The notes under the pieces: generated by a model
Databases searched by the model: none
Told to the model about the DNA's origin: nothing
The model's input: the letters and a program-made list of their open reading frames with translations, nothing else
Made by a program: the position numbers and the translations under genes
In this document: one piece after another, positions 1-10,380 of the stretch
Position numbering within the stretch: the first letter of the stretch is position 1
How the letters are laid out: the number at the start of each line of letters is the position of its first letter
Source: Dactylorhiza incarnata
Lineage: Eukaryota > Streptophyta > Magnoliopsida > Asparagales > Orchidaceae
Length of the DNA stretch: 64,000 nucleotides
Reading direction: 5' to 3'
Assembly: GCA_033032865.1 (NCBI GenBank)
Contig: JAWHQI010000257.1
Coordinates: 2,279,001-2,343,000 of the forward strand

Positions 1-360
1 TTCAAGCGAGAGGTCCTCCAGTACTTGCATCTCGCATTCGCTGCTAGAAGCGAGTTCGAGACACCCGCGGTCCCGGTGGTGGCGTCCCAGTTGTTAGGCG
101 AGAACGCTCCAGATCAGCGACCCGGGATGGAAGCAATGACGAAAGGGAGTGGGCGAGATCTGCCCGGACGACAGATATTCCCCAGCCCGTCGAGTGCTGA
201 GGCGTGCGAATGGACTCCGCGAGATCATACCACTCGCCGAGTAGGGGATGGAAGTCCTTTTTGTGAGCTGATCATCTGCTTTACTCAGGTTTGCTTTTCT
301 TTCATGAATGATTGGTGTCAACTTATAAGATGACGATGCTTAGAATGTGAAAAAGAATAA
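1..360 (+). other. Stretch left of the tandem array, possible pol tail
   Basis: Frame 1 is open from base 1 to a stop at 331-333. It carries no motif I recognise (no integrase D, D or E motif, no zinc finger). By position it could be the end of pol or the start of the 3' untranslated region of the Tat-like element. Nothing firmer can be said. Confidence 0.25.
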
Positions 361-2793
361 CCCCGAGCAGACCCGCTGACCAGGCTCTCACCTAGCTGGC
401 AGGGCCGTAGGTTCACTCGGTGGCAGAATGAGGAAGTATGTAAAAACGATTCACATCCCGAGGTGATCCCGCTGTCAGACTCTCTCTAGCTGACAGGGCA
501 GACGGTACTCGGAGGCCGTTTCCAAGTCATGGCTCCGAGCAGACCCGCTGATCAGGCTCTCACCTAGCTGGCAGGGCCGTAGGCTCACTCGGTGGCAGAA
601 TGAGAAAGTATGTAAAAATGATTCACAACCCGAGGTGATCCCGCTGTCATACTCTCTCTAGCTGATAGGGCAGACAGTACTCGGAGGCCGTTTCCAAGGC
701 ATAGCCCCGAGCAGACCCGCTGACCAGGCTCTCACCTAGCTGACATTGTCGTAGGCTCACTCGGTGGCAGAATCAGAAAGTATGTAAAAACGAATCACAA
801 CCCGAGGTGATCCTGCTGTCAGGCTCTCTCTAGCTGACAGGGCAGACGGTACTCGGAGGCCGTTTCCAAGGCATAGCCCCGAGCAGACCCACTGACCAGG
901 CTTTCACTTAGCTGGCAGGGCCGTGGGCTCACTCGGTGGCAGGGTGAAAGAGTTTCAAAATGTGATTGGCCCCGAGCAGACCCGCTGACTAGGCTCCCAC
1001 CTAGCTGACAGGTCGTAGGATCACTCGGTGGTAGGGAGAAAGAGTTTCAAAATGTGATTGGCCCCGAGCAGACCCGCTGACCAGACTCTCACCTAGCTGT
1101 CAGGGTCGTAGGCTCACTTGGTGGCAGGGTGAAAGAGTTTCAAAATGTGATTGCCCCGAGCAGACCCGCTGACCCGACTCTCACCTAGCTGACAGGGTGA
1201 AAAAGTTTCAAAATGTGATTGGCCCCGAGCAGACCCGCTGACCAGACTCTCACCTAGCTGGCAGGGTTGTAGGCTCACTCGGTGGAAGGGTGAAAGAGTT
1301 TCAAAATGTGATTGACCCCGAGCAGACTCGTTGACCAGACTCTCACCTAGCTGGCAGGGTCGTAGGCTCACTCGGTGGCAAGATGAACGAAAGTTTCAAA
1401 GTATGGTTGGCCCCGAGCAGACCCGCTGAGCAGACTCTCACCTAGCTGGCAGAGCCGTAGGCTCATTCGGTGGCAGGATGAAAGAAAGTTTCAAAGTATG
1501 GTTGGCCCCGAGCAGACCCGCTTGACCAGGCTCTCACCTAGGTGACATGGTCGTAGACTCACTCAGTGGCAGGATGAAAGAAAGTTTCAAAGTATGGTTG
1601 GCCCCGAGCAGACCCGCTAACCAGGATCTCACCTAGCTGGCAGGGTCGTAGGCTCACTCGGTGGTTGGATGAAAGAAAGTTTCAAAGTATGGTTGGCCCC
1701 GAGCAGACCCACTAACCAGGCTCTCACCTAGCTGTCTGGGTCGTAGGCTCACTCAGTGGCAGGATGAAAGAAAGTTTCAAAATATGGTTGACCCCGAGCA
1801 GACCCGCTGACCAGGTTCTCACCTAGCTGACAAGGTTGTAGGCTCACTCGGTGACAAGGTTGAGAATGAATAGCCCCGAGCAGATCCGCTGACCAGGCTC
1901 CCCATCTAGCTGGCAGGGCCGTAGACTCACTCGGTGGCAGGTTGAGAATGAATAGCTCCGAGCAGACCCGCTGATCAGGCTCACATCTAGCTGGCAGGGT
2001 CGTATGCTCACTCGGTGGTAGGTTGAGAATGAATGGCCCCGAGTAGACCCGCTGACCAGGCTCTCACCTAGCTGGCAGGGCCGTAGGCTCACTCGGTGGC
2101 AGGAGATGAGAAAGTTTCAAAATGTGGTTGACCCCGAGTAGACCCGCTAACCAGACTCTCACCTAGCTGGCGGGGCCGTAGACTCACTCGGTGGCAGGAT
2201 GAAGGAAAGTTTCAAAATGTGGTTGGCCCCGAGGAGACCCGCTGACCAGGCTCTCACCTAGCTGGCAGGGTCGTAGGCTCACTCGGTGCCAGATGAAGGA
2301 AAGTTTCAAAATGTGGTTGGCCCCGAGCAGACCCGCTGACCAGGCTCTCACATAGCTGGCAGGGCCGTAGACTCACTCGGTGGCAAGATGAAGAAAAGTT
2401 TCAAAATGTGGTTGGCCCCGAGCAGACCCGCTGACCAGGCTCTCACCTATCCGGTAGGGCCGTAGGCTCACTCGGTGGCAGGAGATGTGAAAGTTTCAAA
2501 ATATGGTTAGCCCCGAGCAGACCCGCTGACCAGGCTCTCACCTAGCTGGCAGGGCCGCAGACTCACTCGGTGGCATGATGAAAAAGTTTCAAAATATGGT
2601 TGGCCCCGAGCAGACCCGCTGACCTGGGTCTCACCTAGCTGATAGGGCCGTAGGCTTACTCGGTGGCAGGATGAAAGTGTTTCAAAATATGGTTGGCCCC
2701 GAGCAGACCCGCTGACCCGAGTCTCACCTAGCTGACATGGTCGTGGGCTAACTCGGTGGCATGAGATAAAAGAGTTTCAAAATGAGGTTGGCG
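361..2793 (+). repeat. Tandem array, ~95-bp units after three ~174-bp dimers
   Basis: Each unit opens with a CCCCGAGCAGACCCGCTGAC-like block, followed by a CTCACCTAGCTGGCAGGG block and a CACTCGGTGGCAGG block, then a variable AAAGTTTCAAA spacer. From 361 to about 878 the period is about 174 bp, because a diverged second half (CCCGAGGTGATCCCGCTGTC, then CTCTCTAGCTGACAGGGCAG) alternates with the main half. From about 878 to 2793 the period is about 92-97 bp, with one shortened unit of about 72 bp near 1154-1224. There are about 26 monomers in all. Such arrays are usual in the 3' untranslated region of Tat-lineage elements. The short ORFs inside are repeat artefacts. Confidence 0.93.
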
Positions 2794-2930
2794 CGCTCCC
2801 GGCAAGGTCACGCTTCTGGCAGAACCGTCCCGGTAGCCACCTAAATCCTATAGGAGTATGGGCGCGAGCGGACGGGTTATGACTTTCCAAAGGGTACACG
2901 TCGTTGAGGCAAGAACGACTCGATCACGGC

Positions 2931-3240
2931 CCAATAACAAGTATAAACAATGTGCAAGTGCGCGAAATACGTGCGAAGGCGTAAACAATGCGCGAGTGCG
3001 CGAAATACGTGCAAAGGTGTAAACAATGCGCGAGTGCGCAAAATACGTGCGAAGGAGTAAACAATGCGCGAGTGCTTGAAATACGTGCGAAGACGTAAAC
3101 AATGTGCGAGTGCGCGAAATACGTTCGAAGGCGTAAACAATGCACGAGTGCGCGAAATACATGTGAATGCGTAAACAATGCGCGAGTGCGCGAAATACGC
3201 GCGAAGGCGTAAATAATGCGCGAATGCATAAACATGGAGC
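2931..3240 (+). repeat. Tandem array of ~38-bp units
   Basis: About eight copies of a ~38-bp unit with the core GTAAACAATGCGCGAGTGCG followed by CGAAATACGTGCGAAGG. Copies differ at a few positions each, and the last two are shortened. It lies between the long array and the antisense gene, so it belongs to the same 3' noncoding part of the retrotransposon. All three minus-strand frames stay open through it, giving spurious repetitive ORFs. Confidence 0.92.
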
Positions 3241-3415
3241 GAATGCGCGAGCTATACGCGAGTGGAAACAAATAAGCAAAGATAAAGGGTAAAAAAAAGA
3301 CTTGGTCAGCAAATATATTTCCAATTCATTACAAAAGCTCACTTACAATACAGGGGTCTCGCCCCTGGCATGAATTACAACAAAAACAAAAAGAACAAAG
3401 AAAAATGAAAGATCC

Positions 3416-5325
3416 TCATGGGAGGTCGCCAGAGTTCTCGTTGGAAGACTTGCTGCTTTCGCCTGGAGGATGGAGGGGGCCGCTGTCGCACTGAATGCCA
3501 GCTTCGCCCTCCGGCATGTCCATCGGGATGAAGAGCCCGGGTAGAATGCTGCGAGCGGTGAGCGACTCGCCTCCTTCATTCAAAAGCCCAGCATGCTTCA
3601 GCACCTCCAACGCGTGCTTCACTGCCCCTTGAGCGTTCTCCTGCATCAACACCTCGATCTCATAGTTGTAGTGATGCCGATTGCTCTCCTCCCTAGGAGG
3701 TGGCGGGACAGCGGCGTCTCGTAGCTGTTGGTTCTGAGCCTGCAACTCCTTGACCTGGTCCTCGAGGGTGGCCACTCGCACACGCAGAATATCGGAGTTG
3801 GTTGTGTTCTGCAAGAAAAGAAAGTGATAATGTCAGGGAAAGAAAGCAAGGAAGCGCGAAAGATTAAGCCTCTATGAAGGGTCGTACTTACCACTCGGAC
3901 TGAGCGGCTGGCGAGAAGGGATTCGGTGGCCTCCAACTGCTGCTTCAAGGTCACAACCTCAGAAGAGGCGAGAGCGCGCGTTCTCTCGACCTCTGCGAGG
4001 TTCCGCGCGAGGGTGATGCTGCGGCGCGAGGACATATGCGCAATCTCGAGAGCGAGCAGCTGAGCCTGCGCGGCCTCGTGCGTGAGCGTCCCGGTGGAAT
4101 CGTCGTCATAGACCGTGGCGTCCTCTCGACTGTAGAGCGCGAAAGCGATGCAGTAGGCCTCGCCGCTGGTGGTCTCCTGCTCCGTCCAGGACGATAGGAG
4201 GGTGGAAATGGAGGCCAGGTTGGCCTTTCGATCCCACTGAAGCAGAGACTCACTTCATTAACGTACTTCTCGCCCAGGGCAAAGTTTCGATGCCCTCTCG
4301 GCGACGGTCTCGCAGAGGACCCCACCGACGCGCTGGAGGTCCTGACCACCGTATCCGCCGCAACCGGGGCACTCGCCCCAGGAGTCTCGGCGGCGACCGC
4401 CTTACCCTTGGCGGTTGTCGAGGGCTTGGACCGCTTGGAGGGAGAACCGGGAGCTGCGTCAGGCTTCCGCTTTTGGCCGCTGGGCTTCGAGGAGCCCGGA
4501 TCTTTGCGACAGGCTTTAGCGGCAGACCGCGCGAGAGCCAGGGCGGCGTCAGTAGTTCCCTCATTCGGCGAATGTAGGGGGAGATCTCGCAGCCCTGCAT
4601 CAGGTGGATTAAGTAAGAAAAAACAGATATAAAAGTAAGCGGGAGCTAGGGTTGAAGCAGTTCGTCTTACCCTCTCCCGACAGGACTGGCAGGAGCGAGT
4701 TGACGTGCTTCCGCAGATGAACGACGTCCTTGCCGTGCCCTTGGATGAACTGGTGGAGCTTTGCCTCATAGCCCCCCAACGACGGAGGCTTGTAGGTCGA
4801 CTCATCCTCCTGCACTGGCGCGAGAAGGGTGTTGCCGAAGCTCCTAGTGACGAAGATGAACCGCCGAACCCAGTCGTGGTTCTTGTTGGCGGTACCGGTA
4901 ACCTTGAGCGGGCTCTGTCCGGAGGCTACCCCGCCTTTCGCCCGGAAATTAAACAGCTTGCGGAAAGCGGGGAGGGAGAATTTGATCCCCTCCTCACGCA
5001 GGTAGCAGGCGAATGCTACCAGCATGGCGATGGAGTTGGGTTTCAGCTGCGCGGGAACAACGCCGAAATAGCGAATGGTCTGGCGCAGCTCTGGCCAGAG
5101 AGGGAGGCAGAGCCCAACCTCGAAATGCTCCAGGGGGATGGCGAGTGTATCCGGTGAGAACTGGTTGATGCGGTCGCAGTTTCCAGGGCGGCGCGCAACG
5201 AACCCTGGCGGGACGTAGTCAATGATCGCCATTGTGAACTCATCTTCCGACAAGTCACAAGTAGCGAAATCATGATTGGCGAATGCTTGAGCGCACTTGC
5301 CCCTGCCATCAGGTTCTGCCGCCAT
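3416..5325 (-). CDS. Antisense gene B of the Tat-like element: gypsy-type transposase-like protein
   Basis: Start is ATG at 5325. Exon 1 runs 5325-4671, a GT-AG intron follows (4670-4595), exon 2 runs 4594-3892, a second intron is 3891-3809, and the last exon 3808-3416 ends in TGA. Phases match at both junctions. The N-terminal ~210 residues match the plant putative gypsy-type transposase family (PF04195-like): an FEVGLCLPLWPELRQTI stretch, then PNSIAMLVAFACYLREEGI. A Lys/Ser/Pro-rich linker follows, then predicted coiled coil (VERTRALASSEVVTLKQQLE and VATLEDQVKELQAQNQQLR). Exon 2 carries one 2-bp frameshift near 4244-4250, apparently a CT dinucleotide gain, after KYVNEVS. About 580 aa if the frame were continuous. 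The gene lies opposite to the LTR direction and has its own TATA box. Function in the element is unknown; a regulatory or antisense role has been suggested for such aORFs. Confidence 0.72.
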
Positions 5326-5444
5326 TGTGCAGAAGTTGTAGGGTCGCGCGAGAAATCTGGAGAGAAGCGCGAGTGCAAGTGCGAAAGCGAGGAAGAGAAG
5401 AAGAAAGTTGGAATGAAAGTGATAAATGCTGTGGGTGGACCTGA

Positions 5445-5454
5445 CTATTTATAG
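5445..5454 (-). promoter_or_regulatory. TATA box of antisense gene B
   Basis: The minus strand reads CTATAAATAG about 120 nt upstream of the ATG at 5325. This is a near-consensus plant TATA box. A start site about 30 nt downstream would leave a 5' leader of roughly 90 nt. Confidence 0.55.
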
Positions 5455-5823
5455 AAAAATAAAGAAATCAAGAAGCTTCCTAGGCGTGGGGTTGCGGGTA
5501 GTGACCGCGCTACCCCGACGCCTCGAGATTCGAGCCAGCCCCACCTTCGTCCCACTCGCCGACAGGTGGCGAGGGCCGCGCGCAGAGTCCTCTGCAGGAA
5601 GGCGAAAGCAAGATAAAGCACGACGAAACCAAAGCATTAAGCGAGACAACATTCGTCAAAACATAAGAAAAATCATGCGGAATAGACATGTCTAACGTTT
5701 AAAACAACAAGATCGTTTACAACACAAGGCTGATCTCGACATTCATTACGAAAACAAATTTATTACGGGGGGTAAGGGGAATACAGGGGGCGAGTGCCGG
5801 TAAGCTCAGTATTGAATCCATTG

Positions 5824-7528
5824 TCATCGACCCCGGCCTCGCCTCCCCGTCCTCGGTGGCACTCGCGGGTAATAGTATGCGCTTACGACGGTGAGTTCTT
5901 GATTGACCAAGCGCATTTGGTCCCTTTCCCGCGCAATGTGCCTCCCGGGGGAAGTCCCCTCGCACCCGGCTCCCTGCCGCTCCATCTCTCCCACAAGATG
6001 CGAGTAGTCCCTTTCGAGAGCGCTCAGCCTGCGCTCGAAAGCTTGCCCGGTGTTCGTCAGTTTGACCGGCTTGGTCTCGCTGCATCCAGATAAGCTTGCC
6101 GAGAACCTCCGTCACCCGCTCCTTCATCGTCCTAGGGTCCGCGAGATCTCCGAGAAAGTCCGAGAGGTCGCTGGGAGAGGGGGCGGCGAGATCACCTCCT
6201 CCTCAAAGTGAGGGTCCATCGGCGAGGCCTCTCGGTAGCCCGTGGGAGTGAAAGTTAGATAGTCTTATCTAGTAGTTCACACGAGTAAGGTCGAAGTGAA
6301 TGAAGTGACTAACCTGGTACATATTCTTCATCTTGGTGCTGGCGAGAGGAGTTAGGTTGCCCTGCGAATGGCTGGTTGGGGGGATGAAGCGATTTCCCCT
6401 TTCCAGGGCGAGAAGGCACCTGGTTGGCGGCGGTAGGGGTGTAAACGAGTCGAGCTCGAGTCGAGCTTGGCAAAAATCCCAAACTCGAGCTCGAGCTCGA
6501 GCTAAATATTTCGAGCTCGAGCTCGAGCTCGTCGAGCTCACCCTGCTTGGCTCGAGCTCGAGCTCGAGACCAGTATATTGAGCTCGAGCTCGAGCTTTCG
6601 AGCTCGCGAGCTCGAGTCGAGCTCGAGCTGCTCGCGAGCTTTTTGCTCATGAACCCATTTTTATTTTTATTTATATATATTTAAAAAAAAAATACCCAAA
6701 AAAAAGCTCGCGAGCCGGCTCGCGAGCTCATGAACAAGAGTAATCGAGCTCGAGCTCGGCTCAACTGGTTCGAGCTCAACTGGTTCGAGCTCGAGTCGAG
6801 CTTTTTTCGAGCCGGCTCATCGAGCTCACGAGCCGGCTCGACTCAACTTGCAGGGCTAGGCGGCGGGAGTCGTTGCTAAATCGGCGGCGGGAGAATTGTG
6901 GATGAGGTCCCTCCCGGCCGAGTGCTCCGGCTCCTGTGCTGGGAGAGTAGTGATGGTCTCGTGTGCTGGAGAGCTGTGCGGGACCAAGGATAACCCTGTA
7001 GTTCCATAGGTTGGGGCTGCGGGAGGCAGGGTAAGACAAGAGGTAACAAGGTAGGCGTGAAAGTAGTAAGCAGCTTACCGAGCTCCGGCAGGGTTCCGCC
7101 GAGAGTAGCCGGAGGGCAGGACTTCTGAGCCGGCGGGACATCCTTAACGACAAGCGAGAGCACGTCAGCACCCACTGGGTTGGTCTCGAGGTCGTCTCCC
7201 GTCCCCAGCATGTCCTGCGAGTGATCTTGAATGTTGGGGTATCGCGTCACCAGAATTAACCACAGAGCAAGTTAGTTCATGTTGCTTCGGCGATGCTGTC
7301 AGGAGGATTGCGGGAAGGGGGCGAAGTCCTTGACGCGGACTCGGTCACCAGGGGGTCCCGCCGAACCACTTTGGCCTTTCTTGACCGATAGGGTGAGGCT
7401 GGATCCCTCTTCGACAAGAGCCAGGGGGCATATCGAGCAGATTTGGAAGTGGTCTTCTCCTGCGCGGCGGCGAGACGATCCAACAGTTCTTGCGAAAGCG
7501 GTCTCGGCGAAGGCCTCATGAACGCCAT
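5824..7528 (-). CDS. Antisense gene A of the Tat-like element, unknown product, interrupted by a MITE
   Basis: A second minus-strand gene lies between gene B and the LTR. The candidate start is ATG at 7528 (MAFMRPSPRPLSQELLDRLA). A GT-AG intron at 7078-7017 joins GTLPEL to APTYGTTG in frame. The exon is broken by a 425-bp hAT MITE at 6434-6858; without it and one TSD copy, the frame continues from DLATTPAA into NQVPSRPGKG and on to DEEYVP, with a donor site (gttag) at 6313. The last part (LTNTGQAFERRLSALERDYS, then RERDQMRLVNQELTVV) looks like coiled coil and ends at TGA 5824-5826. The exon border near 6140-6230 and the junction after the first exon are not resolved. Pro/Gln-rich, and I do not recognise the family. 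It could be a further aORF or a captured gene fragment. Confidence 0.45.
6426..6866. mobile_element. hAT-type MITE with CGAGCT arrays, 8-bp TSD
   Basis: The element spans 6434-6858 (425 bp) and is flanked by the perfect 8-bp duplication GGCGGCGG at 6426-6433 and 6859-6866. Its ends are TAGGGGTGTAAACGAGTCGA and, on the other strand, TAGCCCTGCAAGTTGAGTCG, an imperfect terminal inverted repeat of hAT type. The interior is mostly overlapping palindromic GAGCTCGAGCTCGAG repeats plus an AT-rich core at 6655-6700. It has no coding capacity. It interrupts an exon of antisense gene A. Confidence 0.88.
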
Positions 7529-7606
7529 TAGGATAACGAGAGCTCAAAGGGGTAAAGAGGAAAAACAGTAAGTGGAAAACGGGCACTCTCAACGCTGCGA
7601 CCTGAG

Positions 7607-7617
7607 ATATATATAAC
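7607..7617 (-). promoter_or_regulatory. TATA box of antisense gene A
   Basis: The minus strand reads GTTATATATAT about 80 nt upstream of the ATG at 7528 and about 105 bp inside the LTR border. The position fits a promoter firing away from the LTR into gene A. Confidence 0.42.
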
Positions 7618-7722
7618 AGAGGGGAGGGGCCCACCAATAGATTCCCTCCAGGTCAGCAAACACTCACCGGGGTTGAACTTTTCTTTCCGAGCGTAGAACT
7701 CGCTCGCAAAGAGCGTGGATTG

Positions 7723-8427
7723 TGTACAACCCCGTATTCGTCAAGTGTGCCCCCAGGTCCCAGAAGGTCAAAGAGCATGCAAGGTAGGTCAAGAGGAGCA
7801 TTCGCCCAGAGCACTGGAGGATCACTCGCCCAGGTCAGGAGAGGCAGGCAAGCTTCCGGGTGAGTGCAAGCCTCATTCGCAAAGCACTCACCCGCTTAGG
7901 AGTGCGTATATGCGGGAGGTCAGGCGAGTGAGGGGGCGGAACCCCACTCACCCAGAGAGCCAAGGGTCAGGCGAGTGGTGCCCATACGGACCACCCGCCT
8001 AGTGGAACCTAGAGAATCCAGTGCGCGAGAAGTCTGGTGAGTGGTGCCTTCACGGACCACTCGCCTAGAAGGATTTGGTGGTGAAATTACCTAGATACCC
8101 GTTGTGGGCTGTCAATAGCCCTTCAGAACAACAGAGTTTGGCTGTTAGCAGACCAGCTTGGGGTGCGTTTAGTAAAACTAAAAGGCGGAATTACGCTATT
8201 TGCAGACCAGAGCAGAAAAACTATAAATAGACCCTTAAGGGCACCTTGGAGGAGATCCGATCTTTTTGTGCTCTCTCCTCCTCTGGTTAATTTTGGTTGG
8301 CTCGTAGTGCCCTCCAAGGTGCCCAGTTGAGCATTGGTTTGGGAGGGGAAGCTCTCTAAGATCTTCCGTGTGTGTGGCGGGACCTCCTCGCTATAGCTTT
8401 GGGTTTATTCGTTTTTCTTCGTCAACA
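7723..8427 (+). mobile_element. LTR of the Tat-like element (3' LTR)
   Basis: Starts TGTACAACCCC and ends GTCAACA, the same termini as the solo LTR at 48108-48764. A TATA box CTATAAATAG lies at 8221-8230, and the U3 part has several CACTCGCC and AGGCGAGTG words in both orientations. Flanks GATTG (left) and ATCAA (right) do not match, as expected for one LTR of a larger element rather than a solo LTR. Confidence 0.75.
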
Positions 8428-10014
8428 ATCAAGAGTGTCAGTGAGGGAGAAGTAGGTGTAGGCTACAACCCATGTGGGGCCGAACTCCTCAAGAGGCCGA
8501 TTGACGGTTTCAACATTTGGATCATAAGATAAATGCTCGAAGACCTTCATCGTGTTCGTCGTGATTTTTCATACTTGTATGTGTTTTTTATTGGACTTAT
8601 ATTTTGGGATTTTAAGTTATCTGAATGTGCGTTTAAGTTCGTCAAATGATTTAACTTAAATCCCCCTTATATCTCTTCGACTAGGGCAATAGGAACGGAG
8701 TGTTTTGGCTTCCTACACACAACTACTCTGTCTTCCTCCTCGTTGCGATGTCGAGAATCCCATGCAGTGCCTTCGCCGCTGGGTCCGACCACTGATGGTA
8801 ATGACGCCCTCAACTCCACCTCCTGTCGCCTCCTTCATCTCCGACAACCTTCCCAAGCCTTTATCTTCTCTAGGCTCATGAGGCCCAACCACCGCTCAGT
8901 CACGCGAGACTCCATCGCCGCCTACTTCACCCTCCACTTTCTACACAACCGCTCCTTCAACCCGCAAACTCCTCTCTCATCACCGTACAACCCTCCACAG
9001 CCCCGACCAACCTCCCTCATCCACATCCCTAGCCCATACCGTCCACTACCACAACCCCTCGGCCTAGATTCCGCCCCACTGCCTAGTTTCCCTTACCCGT
9101 GATCCAACCAGGTCAGTCCAGGCTTAGACAGTTCCTCTCCAGCCATCCCCTACCCTCTTTATCACCCCTCCAACCCTGCAACCCTCCTCCATTCACGGAA
9201 ACCCCCCAAACCCCTTCCATCCCCTCACAACCACTCAACAATCACCCCCACAACCCTTTGTCATCCAGGATAGCCACTACCACCTCCTTTACCACGGGTA
9301 CCAATTTTTGGGTGAGTTGTTACATTTCAGTTTTCATTCCCTACGTTGTATAAATATTCACTTGTTGCAAGTAATATCTTGCTCCAATGTAATTTGATTA
9401 TTTCACTTTTCGTAGACGTGCATTTCTTATTCGCCATGTACTTTTAGTTCTTGCGCATTCTTAATTAATTTGTGATCGTCATTTGCTTGTCTAATTCGAA
9501 TGTTTGTGCTTAAATATGATAAAATGTGCGAGCTTTAAATCTTGTTGTTTAATTACTTACATGTCAAAATTATTTGCATGGTGACTCATGGGAATCACAT
9601 TAGGGTTTAGGGTTCCGTCATTAGTTCATCGTATTGTGTGTGTACATTTTTTCACATCTTTAGTTCAGTCGGTCCTTAGTTCTACTCGCATTTGTCGCAT
9701 GATTGTTTGCATTCATTTTAGGGTTAGAGCATTGCATGTCGGTCTCCTATAGATTCGTCCCGCGTGTAGAAGTCAAACGATGAGAGAAGTATTTTTAGAT
9801 AAATATTTAAGGACAAACCAGATGTTCAAGATCATGTTAAATTACTAATTATAGAGGAATTTTTATAGGTTATGATGAATTTATGTGTAATGAAATATAT
9901 ACTTAGATGAAAAATATGAAGAAAAAAATGATCTTCATATTATTTATTTAGAGCCTGAGGAGGTATGTAAACTCATATTATGAGAATTGATTTGATGTGC
10001 ATAAAATAAGAAAG
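8428..10014. other. Sequence without a supported gene
   Basis: 8428-8740 is unremarkable. 8740-9310 is strongly C-rich with short plus-strand ORFs of proline-rich, low-complexity composition and no motif. 9310 onward is AT-rich. A GGGTGAGTTG donor-like site at about 9309 could end a noncoding leader exon, but nothing supports a gene. Confidence 0.4.
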
Positions 10015-10019
10015 CTATG

Positions 10020-10351
10020 TGTTATGTCCCCGCACCCGCTTGGGTTCTCGGGATATAAGTACTCGCGGCGAACCAAAGGGCGGCGCAAGACAACGGGGCT
10101 GAACCATCCGGTTCAGCCCCCACTCAATAAACCGGCCAGAATGGGGCTGAACCACTCCGGTTCAGCCCCACTTGAGGGGGCCGGCCGGCCCCCTCTTTCC
10201 CCCGGGTATTTATAAACCGGGGGCTGCTTGGAAGAGGATTATCAAAGTATTATCAGGTATTCCCTCTCTTCCCCCTCAAACCCTAACCCTAATCTCTTCT
10301 TCCTCTCTAGTTTCCTCTATTTCTCCCCTTTCTCCTTGCTAGATCATAACA
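10020..10351 (+). repeat. 5' LTR of the chromovirus
   Basis: 332 bp, from TGTTATGTCCCCGC to ATCATAACA. It contains a palindromic GGGGCTGAACC/GGTTCAGCCCC repeat pair, a TATTTATAAAC TATA box near 10205 and a pyrimidine-rich R/U5 end with CCCTAACCCTAA. Confidence 0.96.
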
Positions 10352-10353
10352 TT

Positions 10354-10365
10354 TGGTATCAGAGC
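10354..10365 (+). other. Primer binding site, tRNA-iMet
   Basis: TGGTATCAGAGC begins two bases after the 5' LTR. It is complementary to the 3' end of plant initiator methionine tRNA. Confidence 0.95.
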
Positions 10366-10380
10366 AACCTTCCTGCGACC

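Larger units (their letters stand above)
1..8427 (+). mobile_element. Tat-lineage Ty3/gypsy LTR retrotransposon, 3' part
   Basis: The order on the plus strand is possible pol/UTR tail, long tandem array, short tandem array, two antisense genes and a plus-oriented LTR that ends at 8427. Antisense ORFs encoding a putative gypsy-type transposase domain, together with tandem repeats between pol and the 3' LTR, are known traits of the Tat lineage (Grande, Retand, RIRE2, Ogre relatives). The 5' LTR, gag and most of pol would lie left of base 1. No polypurine tract adjoins the LTR at 7723; the sequence there reads gcaaagagcgtggattg, so the tract is degenerate or the border is off by some bases. Lineage assignment is inference from layout, since no reverse transcriptase is visible here. 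Confidence 0.72.

Noticed and set aside
2931..3240. Possible CRISPR array
   Set aside because: Plant DNA. Units adjoin without unique spacers and vary throughout, so it is a plain tandem repeat.
2848..3342. Three overlapping minus-strand ORFs of 87-164 aa
   Set aside because: They translate the 38-bp tandem repeat in three frames; there is no domain and the composition follows the repeat.
8743..9353. Proline-rich ORFs in a C-rich stretch
   Set aside because: Low-complexity, no motif or splice support.
10270..10300. Telomere-like CCCTAACCCTAA in the chromovirus LTR
   Set aside because: Only two units, present in both LTRs as part of the element; not an interstitial telomere.
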